Assembly: GCA_038025085.1 (NCBI GenBank)
Contig: CM076152.1
Coordinates: 22,032,001 to 22,096,000 of the forward strand
Origin: Tetragonia tetragonoides
Lineage: Eukaryota; Streptophyta; Magnoliopsida; Caryophyllales; Aizoaceae
Direction of reading: 5' to 3'
Length of the DNA: 64,000 bases
The notes below the pieces were generated by a model. The model saw only the letters and a list, made by a program, of their open reading frames with translations. It was not told the origin of the DNA and did not search any database. The position numbers were made by a program, and so were the translations under genes. Shown here piece by piece: positions 37,101-45,567 of the stretch. Positions within the stretch are counted from its first letter, which is position 1. The number at the start of each line of letters is the position of its first letter.

Positions 37101-40100
37101 TGAGTTGTTCCGTGAATTACTAATCAAAGGTACACAAACCACCCCTTTGCAAGGACAGGTGCAATTGCAAGGATAAGATTGCACGGGCGTATAAACCCCA
37201 CCATAGGCAGGACCCAGGTTGAATTGGTCATCAATGTTGTTGTTTGTACATTATTCACTCGAATTTTAAGATTAGAAAACCATGGATGCACAAGATATAC
37301 ATCCTCTGATGTTTTGTCAAATAGAACCAACAAACAATCTAACAGGATTAGCCATCCTAATGGCAAACAAATAGAGGGAGTTGTAGCCACAATAACCTTC
37401 CTGATACTGCAATACATTCAAGCGTCCTGTTCTGCTCCAATTGATATGAATGAGAAAAGGACTTGCAATTGATGTAATTGTTCAGTATTGTTGAACTTCT
37501 GCGAGAACGAGACAAAAGAAACCAAAAACCGGAGGAGAAGAGTTTACTTTGGGCATGTGTCCCAAATTTTTCAAAACATCTATATTGTAAGGAATGTGTT
37601 GTATAACCATTGTCTAAGCACATGATTACAATCCCTCACTCAACCCTTTGGGGGTGGTTGAAAGATGCTAAGAAGGGACAACTTCTCTTTGGAGTCTTGT
37701 TTTGTAGGTACCAAAATTTTGTAATTGTTTCCTTAGTGAAATAAAATAACAAGACTAATCATCCAAAAAAAACAAAAACATGTTCTTTCTAGATAAAACG
37801 AAATTGTATTAAATCAGAAAAAGGGAGGACAAGATGTCCTCAATCAGTTACACTGGACATCAGCAATAAGGTAACTCCTAAACGCTCCTCCCGCCTTAGC
37901 CCGCAAAGAAGCTATGTAGGTGATCCTATCCCAATTCCCAAACAAGATAAGGTGGCAATGACATGTTGCAAAGGCTCAAGCACATGATGGAAGAGCAGAG
38001 AGTATATGTACGCGCAAAATAGTGCCAAACACATACCAAAATCCATAGCAAGACTATGTTCAGCACTCAGCTTTTTTGGAGTTTTTTCGGTAGCTTTAAC
38101 AATTTTTACCAAAGATAAGCTTTAACCTTAAAAAGGAAGCCTTGTTTGGATATCCAAACTTTCTGAGGAGCTTTAAAGCTACCCACCCAAGATTTCGGTA
38201 AAAACTGCAGCGGTACAGCCACAGCTACCCTCCGTGCTGCACTCCTGCCACACTTATAACAGTGAGCAGCAGTGTATGCATGAGCCTACCAATTGTATAG
38301 GTACTTACAAGTGCCGAAGTTGTCTTAAAGACAGCTAAATGAAGGTGATGGTTGCTGTTATTCACTAAGTCATAAACTCGCTTTGCTGTATTCGATTCTG
38401 ACTCATGACCCCATTCCAAGGAGAGCACATTTGAAAAATATGTCATCAAGGCGAGTTTGGCAAGGTTAAGATGTCATAGATATTCTAAATAATATGATCA
38501 TGTAATATAGAACTAGATCTGGCTGTTTTTTCTTGAATTTATTTAGTCACAGTTGTAAAGACGGGAGGAAAACAAAGCATCCATACTACAACATTAATTG
38601 CTGAACTATTGATAAGTAAGCATAAGGTTATAAAACTCTAGTTGCTTAGGTATAAAGTATGAGGTATGAACTATAGTAAGTTGTAGAACAACTAAGTAAG
38701 AACGCTGTATATACTATAATTAGATTTCAAGAAAGAGTAGGAAACAATAAAAATAATTAAGTAGTAAAGTGTCACCTCTTTCCAATCAGGGATTCCACCC
38801 TCAGGAACCCAAACAGGGTGATCAAACTTGCAGTTATCTCCGAATTTACAGGTTCTTGTAATCATATAGTGAGCACAGTCCTTTTCTCCTGGCCGTTGCG
38901 GGTAAATAGGCAAAATGCTTGCACTCTCTAATCTAGGGCGCTTGGCCAAAGCGTCAGAAGCCAACCAAGTGTCACTTTGCCCAAGCATGTGGGCACCCAC
39001 AACAGATTTGTTGTAGAGAGCTACCGTAGATAATATAAGTTTAACATGAAAACAAAAATGTGTACATTACTAGATACTTAGAATAATTTTAAAATATGAA
39101 CATACATTTCACAGAAGGAAAGATAAAAGTTTATATAGAAATAGTATATGAACAGAGTAAATACTGAAAATCAAGAAACTACAAGATAGAATAATTTTAT
39201 AGAGGGAGAAAACAAAAGAATGTATAAATATATGTATCATTAATTTCACAATGAATTTGCAAAACTATATGCTTGTGAATACTACATCAAAACCGTTTTG
39301 ATGGTACGTCGTAGCAAAGGCATAAGGCTACAAGAATACTAGGTGAATCTTGTCTCAAAGAAACTCAATCATATTCCACTCTTTAGTAAATTAATTGACA
39401 TATACGAACATAGATAACCACACTCTCTTTAGACTATTTTTCATCAACCAAATAGTAGGTAATACCATCATAATAGCTAGCCATGAAGCAGAAATAGCCA
39501 CTAAATTAAGTGGTACACCCCTAATATATGATCCCAGCCTCAGTGTACTGTATACTTATGTTTCTCGGACTCACCTATCTTTAAAGATTAGTTGTCTAGA
39601 TCTAATTTGAAGTCAAAAGTGTCGTATCGTACCCTAGTATCCGAATATCCGAAATAGATAGTTTATTTTGAAATGAAGAGTCTAAAGTAACACACATACT
39701 ATAGAGGTGGTATTCAAGGCCAAAAATAAGCACATTCAATCTGAAATATGCACATTCAATCTGATTTAGACTGTTGGTCAGTAGTTAGCATCGAAAAGGG
39801 TAGCAGTGTATTGTATCTATCCTACACGCATTGAGCTTGATATCCTACTTTTGAATCACGTCATTTGTTAACCAAATCACCAAATAATTCATATCAGTAA
39901 CCTAATTTTAAGGATTAGTTTTCTTGATCTAATTTGAAATTAAAAAAAAAAAAGGAGCGTATGGTATCCAAGTGTGTGGTATACACATTTTAGTATAATT
40001 CAGGCCAATAATCTGCACATTCAATTTGTGAAATCCAAAGACTATACTAGACACATTTAAAAGCAATTAAAGGCAAATATAACAAGAGAGAAAGAAAAAG

Positions 40101-40444
40101 AGAGAAAGGTAGAGTGAGTGAGTGACTGACTAACCTTGAGAGGGGCGTTTAGCGAGAGCAGAAGAAACATCGAAAGTCGGCCATAGAGAAGCAGCAGTGG
40201 AGGTTCTAGAAGAAAAGTCAGCGAAAGTGGAAGGAGGAGTTAGGTGGTCAGAGGAGAGAGAATAGGGAAAGGGGTCGAAGGAAGGGAGATAACGAGAAGA
40301 AGAAGAAGAATAAAAAGAGGAGGGTTCATAAGTAGAAGGGGTTGTTGTTGCTGTTGTGGTGGTGGTATGTTTGTTGTTTTTGTTGTTGCTGGTGTAGATG
40401 GATGATGAGAGTCCTCTTTGGCTGTAGAGTTGATGATTCGCCAT
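16677..40444 (-). CDS. HUA1: HUA1-like CCCH zinc-finger RNA-binding protein (12 exons, 510 aa)
   Basis: Spliced exons, high to low: 40135-40444, 38776-39020, 34984-35040, 34833-34901, 34681-34737, 34337-34552, 28376-28413, 28238-28284, 27989-28107, 24800-24856, 18633-18740, 16677-16886. They sum to 1533 bp with one open frame, and all introns are GT-AG. Six CX8CX5CX3H fingers lie at residues 152-171, 203-222, 245-264, 323-342, 404-423 and 446-465. The N-terminus (1-103) is Ser/Thr/Asn-rich; the last 45 residues are Lys/Glu-rich. Conserved landmarks are [41 protein letters not shown] and AGLPRRE. The match to Arabidopsis HUA1 (C3H37) in finger number, length and linkers is from memory of the family. 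HUA1 is a nuclear RNA-binding protein that, with HUA2 and HEN4, promotes correct AGAMOUS pre-mRNA processing in flower development. Oddities: introns up to 6 kb filled with transposons, and a Gly-to-Val change in finger 5 (KFVER). The exon 6/7 junction reads RV-GE where relatives have RPGE. Confidence 0.93.
16887..17596 (-). other. 3'-proximal part of HUA1 intron 11, nothing recognised
   Basis: Intron 11 spans 16887-18632. This part has no recognisable element or coding signal. The rest of the intron is a mariner-like element (17597-18498). Confidence 0.5.
17597..18498. mobile_element. Non-autonomous mariner/Stowaway-like element with a G/T-rich core
   Basis: Terminal inverted repeats begin CTCCCTCAGTCCC at the left and, on the other strand, TTCCCTCTGTCCCG at the right. 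They stay similar for about 30 bp (both reach ATGTTCnCAGTTT) and are flanked by TA (17595-17596 and 18499-18500). CTCCCTCnGTCCC ends with TA duplication are typical of plant Tc1/mariner MITEs. At about 900 bp it is long for a MITE. Its core, about 17880-18410, is a degenerate ggtggggtttcgtggt-type repeat with strong G/T strand asymmetry. Long ORFs in the core are low-complexity Pro/His/Thr or Gly/Trp and not genes. Confidence 0.8.
19167..20315. mobile_element. Non-autonomous Mutator-like element (MULE), long TIRs, 9-bp TSD
   Basis: Inverted repeats of about 190 bp start GCGCAATTTGG at both ends. The flanks are a perfect 9-bp duplication, taaaaagaa (19158-19166 and 20316-20324). Long TIRs with a 9-bp duplication are the signature of MULEs. 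No transposase. The interior has a short ORF (19480-19626), a GA-rich microsatellite (about 19827-19934) and a 121-bp direct duplication (from about 19942 and again from 20063) that includes part of the right arm. Confidence 0.93.
19480..19626 (+). other. 48-codon ORF inside the MULE, possible captured gene start
   Basis: Runs [18 protein letters not shown] to a TAA, preceded by a purine-rich leader (gagagagaaatggggaag). The Ser/Pro/Lys-rich composition resembles the N-terminal targeting region of plant organellar proteins such as PPR proteins. No family can be assigned. Capture of host exon pieces is common in Pack-MULEs, so this is an inference from position and composition. Confidence 0.35.
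20620..21956 (-). mobile_element. 5'-truncated L1 LINE, minus strand
   Basis: Flanked by a 9-bp duplication, gaaaaatac (20611-20619 and 21957-21965), with the poly(T) of the inserted tail at 20620. Minus-strand frames give the end of the RT region (21937-21497) and a zf-RVT segment (21219-20881: [18 protein letters not shown]). A hairpin-forming motif lies near the tail at 20679-20695. It interrupts the second copy of the intron triplication. Confidence 0.9.
22213..22648. mobile_element. Unclassified insertion in the third repeat copy
   Basis: Inferred as an insertion because the flanking sequence is continuous in the other repeat copies. It contains a TATA-like tatatatag near 22410 but no clear terminal repeats, LTR or coding domain. 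Limits are plus or minus about 15 bp. Confidence 0.45.
22801..24010. other. HUA1 intron 10, mostly unrecognised; one coding-like stretch
   Basis: No element is identified. On the plus strand, 23553-23640 reads [24 protein letters not shown] charged sequence without stops. A Cys-containing [10 protein letters not shown] segment lies near 23705-23745. It may be a fragment of a captured gene or an old gag, but I do not recognise the family. Confidence 0.3.
24026..24329 (-). mobile_element. Short 3' end of an L1 LINE, minus strand
   Basis: Poly(T) at 24026-24037, then the same 3'-terminal pattern as the other minus-strand L1 copies, including the hairpin gaggacaaggtatcctc (24082-24098) and zf-RVT-end sequence. 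Flanked by a 15-bp duplication with two mismatches (gtgctttgttatcat at 24011-24025, gtgccttgttgtcat at 24330-24344). About 300 bp remain. Confidence 0.85.
25136..25575 (+). mobile_element. Short 3' end of an L1 LINE, plus strand
   Basis: Flanked by a perfect 15-bp duplication, agagccacaaatggg (25121-25135 and 25576-25590), with an A-run at the right end. Content matches the C-terminal and 3' region of the other L1s, and gaggactcattgtccct occurs at 25511-25526. It lies in HUA1 intron 9, antisense to the gene. Confidence 0.9.
25829..26511. mobile_element. Non-autonomous mariner/Stowaway-like element, interrupted by a hAT MITE
   Basis: The left end CTCCCTTCGTCC...GGAAATCTTTCTACTT is matched inverted at the right (aagtagaaagatttcc...ggaaggag, 26480-26508). 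TA dinucleotides lie outside (25827-25828; about 26512-26513). The nested hAT element (26061-26440) accounts for more than half of the present length. Confidence 0.75.
26061..26440. mobile_element. hAT-type MITE with perfect 8-bp TSD
   Basis: Terminal inverted repeats CAGGGTTGCCAAATTCTC (left) and GAGAATTCGGTAACCCTG (right) differ at two positions. The flanks are tgccaaaa (26053-26060 and 26441-26448). 380 bp, no coding capacity. Two internal copies of gcagttcgct...ctaggggtat lie near the two ends. The 8-bp duplication and CAGGG termini support hAT. Confidence 0.9.
26514..27988. other. HUA1 intron 9, unrecognised sequence
   Basis: Contains the palindromic microsatellite tgtgtgtgtgtacacacaca at about 26556-26577. 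Otherwise AT-rich, with no gene or delimited element seen. Confidence 0.4.
28414..28952. other. 3'-proximal part of HUA1 intron 6, nothing recognised
   Basis: Sequence between exon 7 and the L1 tail. No coding or repeat structure was identified. Confidence 0.4.
28953..29510 (-). mobile_element. 3' part of an L1 LINE, minus strand
   Basis: Poly(T) at 28954-28960 followed by the shared L1 3' region. Minus-strand coding gives [18 protein letters not shown] (zf-RVT) and an end reading [10 protein letters not shown], closely like the copy at 20620. The boundary near 29510 is where L1 similarity stops. No convincing target duplication was found. The 218-codon ORF across this region runs beyond the L1 and is chance continuation. 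Confidence 0.8.
29511..30787. other. HUA1 intron 6, unrecognised; contains a dispersed direct repeat
   Basis: A segment of about 50 bp (ttgtgactat-ctctttatgtg-aatcccaccaacctttcca) occurs at about 30235-30285 and again at about 30629-30680. A C13 run lies at 30544-30556. No gene seen. Confidence 0.45.
30899..33555 (+). pseudogene. RTE reverse transcriptase remnant
   Basis: The N-terminal linker reads [18 protein letters not shown] (from about 30990). After the nested L1 the RT core follows: [44 protein letters not shown], then [18 protein letters not shown] near 32700. The catalytic motif is altered to [11 protein letters not shown] (about 32787), where an F/YADD would be needed. It ends with the [10 protein letters not shown] region and a stop at 33555. 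Shifts occur near 32400, 32940 and 33190. Inactive. Confidence 0.88.
31441..32101 (-). mobile_element. L1 LINE fragment nested in the RTE element, minus strand
   Basis: Poly(T) at 31441-31449. Minus-strand frame 32042-31541 gives [19 protein letters not shown] and [18 protein letters not shown] (zf-RVT). The 3' hairpin gaggataagatatcctc is at 31498-31514. A 9-bp duplication with one mismatch (ggaagaaat 31432-31440; ggaagtaat 32102-32110) brackets it. The RTE reading resumes directly afterwards. Confidence 0.88.
33852..34336. other. 5' part of HUA1 intron 6: short tandem repeats
   Basis: A segment of about 36 bp, caagttttgggccacaatca-, is present twice at about 33890-33962. A (GA)32 microsatellite follows at 34035-34098. 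No gene or other element. Confidence 0.7.
35041..38775. other. HUA1 intron 2: L1 tail fragments and unrecognised sequence
   Basis: Within this 3.7-kb intron, 35505-35582 looks like a plus-strand L1 tail (gaggacttcttgtcctcc hairpin at 35511-35527, then ttaataaaaaaaattcttatctaaaaaca). 37660-37777 may be another tail. A minus-strand L1 end lies at 37785-37960. A C13 run is at 35429-35441. The remainder, including 35583-37650 and 37961-38775, shows no gene or delimited element. Confidence 0.55.
37785..37960 (-). mobile_element. Very short L1 3' end, minus strand
   Basis: Sequence matches the 3'-terminal region of the other L1 copies, with a perfect hairpin motif GAGGAC-AAGAT-GTCCTC (37825-37841) and zf-RVT-end sequence. 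A possible 7-bp duplication acatgtt flanks it (37778-37784, 37961-37967). Confidence 0.65.
39021..40134. other. HUA1 intron 1, nothing recognised
   Basis: AT-rich, 1.1 kb, GT at 40134-40133 and AG at 39022-39021 on the minus strand. No transposon or gene identified. Confidence 0.6.
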
Positions 40445-41505
40445 TGTTATGGGTTTTGAGGTTTTTTGGTTTGAGGATAGAAGTAACTATAGTATGTGAT
40501 CTAATAAAGAAGAAGCATGACTGTCTCACTCAGGTCGAGTATCTATTCACCTAGCGGCGTAAAGTGAATCCCACCACATGCTCCAACTTTTTTTTCTTTT
40601 TTTTTCTTTTTTTTTTTCTTTCTTTTCTTTTCCGGCCAAGAGGCAGCAATCAGGCGGATCTGATAGGTTTTGGGGTCAGGTCAATGAGTTTCGGACTTTC
40701 GAGTTTATTTTAGGTAGGATTAATCTAGGTTTATTTTGTTGTCAAATTACAAGTTGAGTTAGTTCAGATATTGGATTAGTAAGGGCCCGTTCGGGGTGGT
40801 TGTGAGTTGCAAGTTTCTGATTTTCAAAATTTTTTATCTACTTATAGAAATTATGTTTGGAGCTGAAATTTTTTCCCATTATAGTTGTCTACTCTATTTT
40901 TGAAACTGACAACTGAAAATTGGAAACCAAAAATTGTGGTTTCCAAAATCTGGTTTTTGGTTTTCAAAAAAACTGAAAACTGAAAACTGAAAACCACCCC
41001 AAACAGGCCCTAAGGTTTTGGGTTATATTAGATCAGGTTTAAATGTTTCAGTTATCTTTCAGAGCAGGTAAAGTCAAAAGTAAGTGCGATATTTTTAATA
41101 TTATATGAAAATTTTCAATTCTTATTGGCTGGACCAGGCCCAGTCCACACGCACACAACAGCCCACTCGTTCACGTGACTTCCAATGTCCAGTTTCCGTT
41201 TTCTTTTTAGCGGCACTTCTCTCTTACTCCACGTCTCCACTGGTTCAAAGTTTTGTAGGGACAACAAATCAAGTTTTTATTTGACTTTACCGTATTCCTA
41301 TTTAATTTATTATTATATTATTATTTATTTATTTTTGAGACACTTTATTATTAATACTAAAAAGCATCATTGCGGAAATGTGGAATGATGAAGGGACCGT
41401 GATGTGATGATGAAATTTATGATGATGATTATGTTTTACTTCTTTTGTTTTCATCCGTTTGCATTTTGATTTTATTTGCAGATTAGATACTTAATAAAAA
41501 AAACT
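40445..41505 (-). promoter_or_regulatory. Upstream region of the HUA1-like gene
   Basis: The start codon is at 40442-40444. A strongly A/G-asymmetric tract (plus strand T-rich with scattered C, about 40588-40633) lies 140-190 bp upstream and may belong to the 5' UTR or core promoter. A Tourist-like MITE sits at 40783-41010. Beyond 41505 the 44-bp satellite begins, so non-repetitive promoter sequence is about 1 kb at most. No certain TATA box is placed. Confidence 0.5.
40783..41010. mobile_element. PIF/Harbinger (Tourist-like) MITE with TAA TSD
   Basis: Inverted ends GGGCCCGTTCGGGGTGGTT (left) and, on the other strand, GGGCCTGTTTGGGGTGGTT (right) are flanked by TAA on both sides (40780-40782, 41011-41013). 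228 bp without coding capacity. GGGCCTGTTTGG ends with TAA duplication are typical of Tourist-like MITEs. Confidence 0.85.
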
Positions 41506-44060
41506 CATTTAACTATTACGCTATTATAAATGAATTTTACGTTTATACCTTGTGAACTATTTGATTATTTTAAATAAAACCTTTCATTTATACTTAATGA
41601 ACTATTAGACTATTTTAAATAAACCTTACGTTTATATACCTTATGAACTATTATCCTATTATAAGTTAACGAGTTAACTACACAAAGGAGGACTGAAGTT
41701 TGGGGTAGTTTTGATTTAAAGGACTCATGTTTTTTTTTTTTTTGATTTCAAGGACTATTGGATGGAAACAGTCTAATTGCTAACTATTCCGTTAACCCCC
41801 ATGACTTAACTTAACTACTTTAAAAAAAACAAAAACAAAAAAAAAAAACAGACACGTTTCTCCATCTCTTTCCCACCCTTCTCTTCCTCCTCTGTGCCCA
41901 ATTCAATTCTAAATCTCTCCATGAAAACAATAAAGGGACCCCAGTCCCCAAGCAATATATGGCAATAAATCAAGGATTCAATTATCTGATTGAGTAAAGG
42001 TACCAATCGGAATGACAAGGTACCAATCGAAATTGAATTCAATGGAGTATTCACGAACCATCGAGTTAGAGCACCGAGTTGTGTCCTTCTATGTCTTCTG
42101 GAATGGAATTTGTTTTTAGAGTTTGACCGTAGTGGGACTTTGAACTTCTTTTTCTCTGGGAAATGAAAGACGACTTGGCCCTTCTCTCTCTGTGCCTATG
42201 AGTTATTTGAACTCAGTGATCAATATATCTTTGATTAAGGACTGAAACTGAAGAGCGCAATTTATGGCAATCAATCAGGGATTCAATGAGGTTATTCTTT
42301 GTTGAGAAGTTAAAATTTGGGTATGAATCCCATTGAAGATGAAGAAACGGGATTGACAAAGATGGGAAATTTTTCTTTCTTTTTGTAGGGAAATGGAAAG
42401 GCTTAAATTTTAGTGTCAAAGTAACTAAGATAGTTCAATTAGTCATGGGGTTAACGGAACAGTTAGCAATTGGATGGTTTCCATCCAATAGTCCTTGAAA
42501 TCAAAAAAATGAAACGTGAGTCCTTTAAATCAAAACTACCCCAAACTTCAGTCCTCCTTTGTGTAGTTAACTCATAAATTAACCATTCGTTTATAGCTTA
42601 TGAATTACTCGCTATTATAAATGAACCATTCCTTTATAGCTTATGAACTATTATGCTATTTTAAATGAACCTTACGTTTATACATTATGAACTATTAGGT
42701 TATTTTAAATGAACATTACATTTATATCTTATGAACTATTATGCTATTTTAAATTAACCTAATGAACCTTACATTTATACCTTATGAACTACTAGGCTAA
42801 TTTAAATGAACTATTAGGCTAATTTAAATGAATCATTCGTTTATAACTTATGAACTATTATGCTATTTTAAATGAACCTTAAGTTTATACCTTATGAACT
42901 CTTAGGCTAATTTAAATGAATCATTCGTTTATAGCTTATGAACTATTATGCTATTTTAAATGAACCTTACGTCTATACCTTATGAACTATTATGCTAATT
43001 TAAATGAACTATTAGGCTAATTTAAATGAACCATTCGTTTATAGCTTATGAACTGTTATGCTATTTTAAATGAACCTTACGTTTATACCTTATGAACTAT
43101 TAGGCTATTTTAAATGAACTATTAGGCTAATTTAAATGAACCATTCGTTTATAACTTATGAACTATTATGCTATTTCAAATGAACCTTACGTTTATACCT
43201 TATGAACTATTATGCTATTTTAAATGAACTATTAGGCTAATTTAAATGAACCATTCGTTTATAACCGTTCTTCTCCTTTCTTTCCATTGACAAAAGTTGT
43301 GGGGCCCAATTCAAATTGTTTTTTCTTTTCATTTTTTTTCTTTTTTTCCCTTCTCTTTTTCTAATGAAACTCTTAATTGTGAAACATCATTTTATTTGTT
43401 ATGAACCTAACATCTATAATTTAAAATGTGAACGTTCTTTAATTTTTATCATAACCTTTTTTTTCCTTCTATGAATTATTAGACTATTTTTATTAAACAT
43501 TAAAATGTCATTACGTTTGTAGCGTATGAATTATTAGACTATTCAAAACGAACCTTACTTTTAAAGCATATGAACTATTGGACTATTCAAAATGAACATT
43601 ATGTTTAAAGCAAATGAACTATTGGACTATTTCAAATGAACATTATTACGTTTATAGCAAATGAACTATTAGACTATTTAAAATGAACATTACATTTATA
43701 ACTTATGAACTATTACACTATTTTGAATGAACATTATGTTTATAACATATGAACTATTAGACTATTTTAAATGAACATTACGTTTATAACATATGAACTA
43801 TTAGACTATTTAAAATGAACCTTATGTTCATAGCACATGAACTATTTAAAATGAGCCTTATGTTTATAACATATAAACTATTAGGCTATTTTAAATGAAC
43901 CTTACATTTATAACATATGAACTATTAGAATATTTAAAATGAACATTACATTTATAACTTATGAACGTTACATTTATAATTGACGAACAATTAGATTATG
44001 AACCATTAGTTTATTGATTATCAACCATTAGCCGATTAGGCTATTTGTATGAACAATTAG
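41506..44060. repeat. Tandem satellite, about 44 bp per unit, in three blocks
   Basis: Units of the type cttatgaactattatgctat plus tttaaatgaaccttacgttt repeat at 41506-41670, 42584-43265 and about 43460-44060. Most units are exactly 44 bp, with point differences and occasional truncated units. The first two blocks are separated by a Mutator-like insertion (41671-42573). The last two are separated by about 195 bp of different, T-rich sequence (43266-43460). No coding role is evident. Confidence 0.92.
41671..42573. mobile_element. Non-autonomous Mutator-like element inside the satellite
   Basis: Inverted repeats of about 150 bp begin GAGTTAACTACACAAAGG at both ends. The flanks are a 10-bp duplication with one mismatch (ataagttaac 41661-41670; ataaattaac 42574-42583). 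903 bp, no transposase; internal ORFs are short and unrecognised. The TIR differs from that of the MULE at 19167. Confidence 0.9.
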
Positions 44061-45567
44061 TGTTTTAGTTATGAACATTTAGTAAGCTAATTATGAACAA
44101 TTAATACTACATAAGAAAATGTTAATTAAAAAGAAATTTGGTAATCAAAAAAAAATTAAAAAAAATTATGTAGAAATAAAAAGAAACAAATCAAAATTAC
44201 AAAAAAAAGGAAGGGAAAAAAAAAGAGAAGTAGATGAAACATCACGTTTCATCATCATCATCATCATCATCATCAATTCATCGACTCGCCAACATGGGCA
44301 TCACGCACTGTGTGTATGCGAATATGAACCACCACCGCTGTCCACTCCAATGTCCCTTCTCCCCGCACCCAGACACCCATTCTCTCTCCTCCACCACCCA
44401 GCCAATCGCCTCCCATCCAGCCACCGCCTAGCCACCGCCCCATTACCCAATTGGTTTGATTTTTTCTCTCTCTAGGAAGATAATGAAACCCCCTCAAATT
44501 GGAACTTGATAAGCACTAAAAATCAAGAATATTTCATCTATACCAATTTCATTAATTAATTTTGAGTTTGAGGCCTCCAAAAACCTATTGAAATCAAAGG
44601 AAGTTTGAGAGAGAGTGAAAGCAATGCTTAGTTTGATATGTGTGTCTGAGCGTGACAGAAGAAGGAAGGAGAGAAGGTGCCGCGCAAATGACGTGAATAC
44701 CCCCACGTTTTTGATAATAACGGAATTGCCACCAAAGTCCATCCAAGTTGGATGGACTTAGGTCCATATAAAAAAAATTTAAATTTTTCAATAAAAATGA
44801 TTACATGTATGTTTAGATAGGTTGCAGCGATACCTGGCCCAACAACAGTATCCCGTATCTGATACATTTTGGATACCGATACTTCTAGGTTACACGTCAG
44901 ATACTTCAAAATACGCACTCGATACGTATCGGAGAAGTATCCTATTTTTTCGTATTAGTTTTTTCTCAGAATAATTACGAATACTCCTCGGATACACTGT
45001 GGATACTTTAAAGATACGCCTAATCAGCAAACACTTCAATTAATTATACTTTTTGAAACAAAGATTACGTATTTCTTTATATATATTTTTATACAACCTA
45101 AAAGAAATGACATTTCATTCTCATCATAGCCTCCATCTTGTCTGATTTGAAGGCTTACGCCTAGCGGAGCAGCTGGTCGGTTCCCTAACTCTCTCTAGCT
45201 TCCACACATACATACCAACAACTAATTAGTCATCAACTTACTCACACGTTTTTCATCTCTGATCTTGTATTCTTAATGGAGAATGATATATAGATGTTAA
45301 CAATGTCAGGTCATAATTGAATTGTACTTAACCTCTTTTTTTTCCTTTTAAGTTATTAAGTTATATATTTTATATTATATTTTTGACGTACCCGTATCCT
45401 AGGAAATTTAGAATTGTAGTATCCCGCACCGTATCCGTACCAGTATTCGTATCTGTATCGGTATTCGTGCAACTTAGAATTATTTAGTTGATACGTTTTC
45501 CATCATTTTGGATTTCTAGTCATTATGACATGGATACAAGGTTTTGAGTAGATTTTGACTCTGGTTT
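44061..45567. other. Non-genic repeats: CAT microsatellite and a GTATC-rich segment
   Basis: A (CAT)n run is at about 44249-44275. From about 44817 to 45530 the sequence is dense in variants of GTATCnGTATC and its complement (for example gatacgtatcggag near 44910, cgtatccgtaccag near 45430). This suggests a degenerate repeat or element of unknown class. It ends at the insertion site of the gypsy element. Confidence 0.5.

Noticed and set aside
42584..44060. CRISPR-like regular repeats
   Set aside because: The units are contiguous without unique spacers and the context is a plant genome, so it is a tandem satellite.
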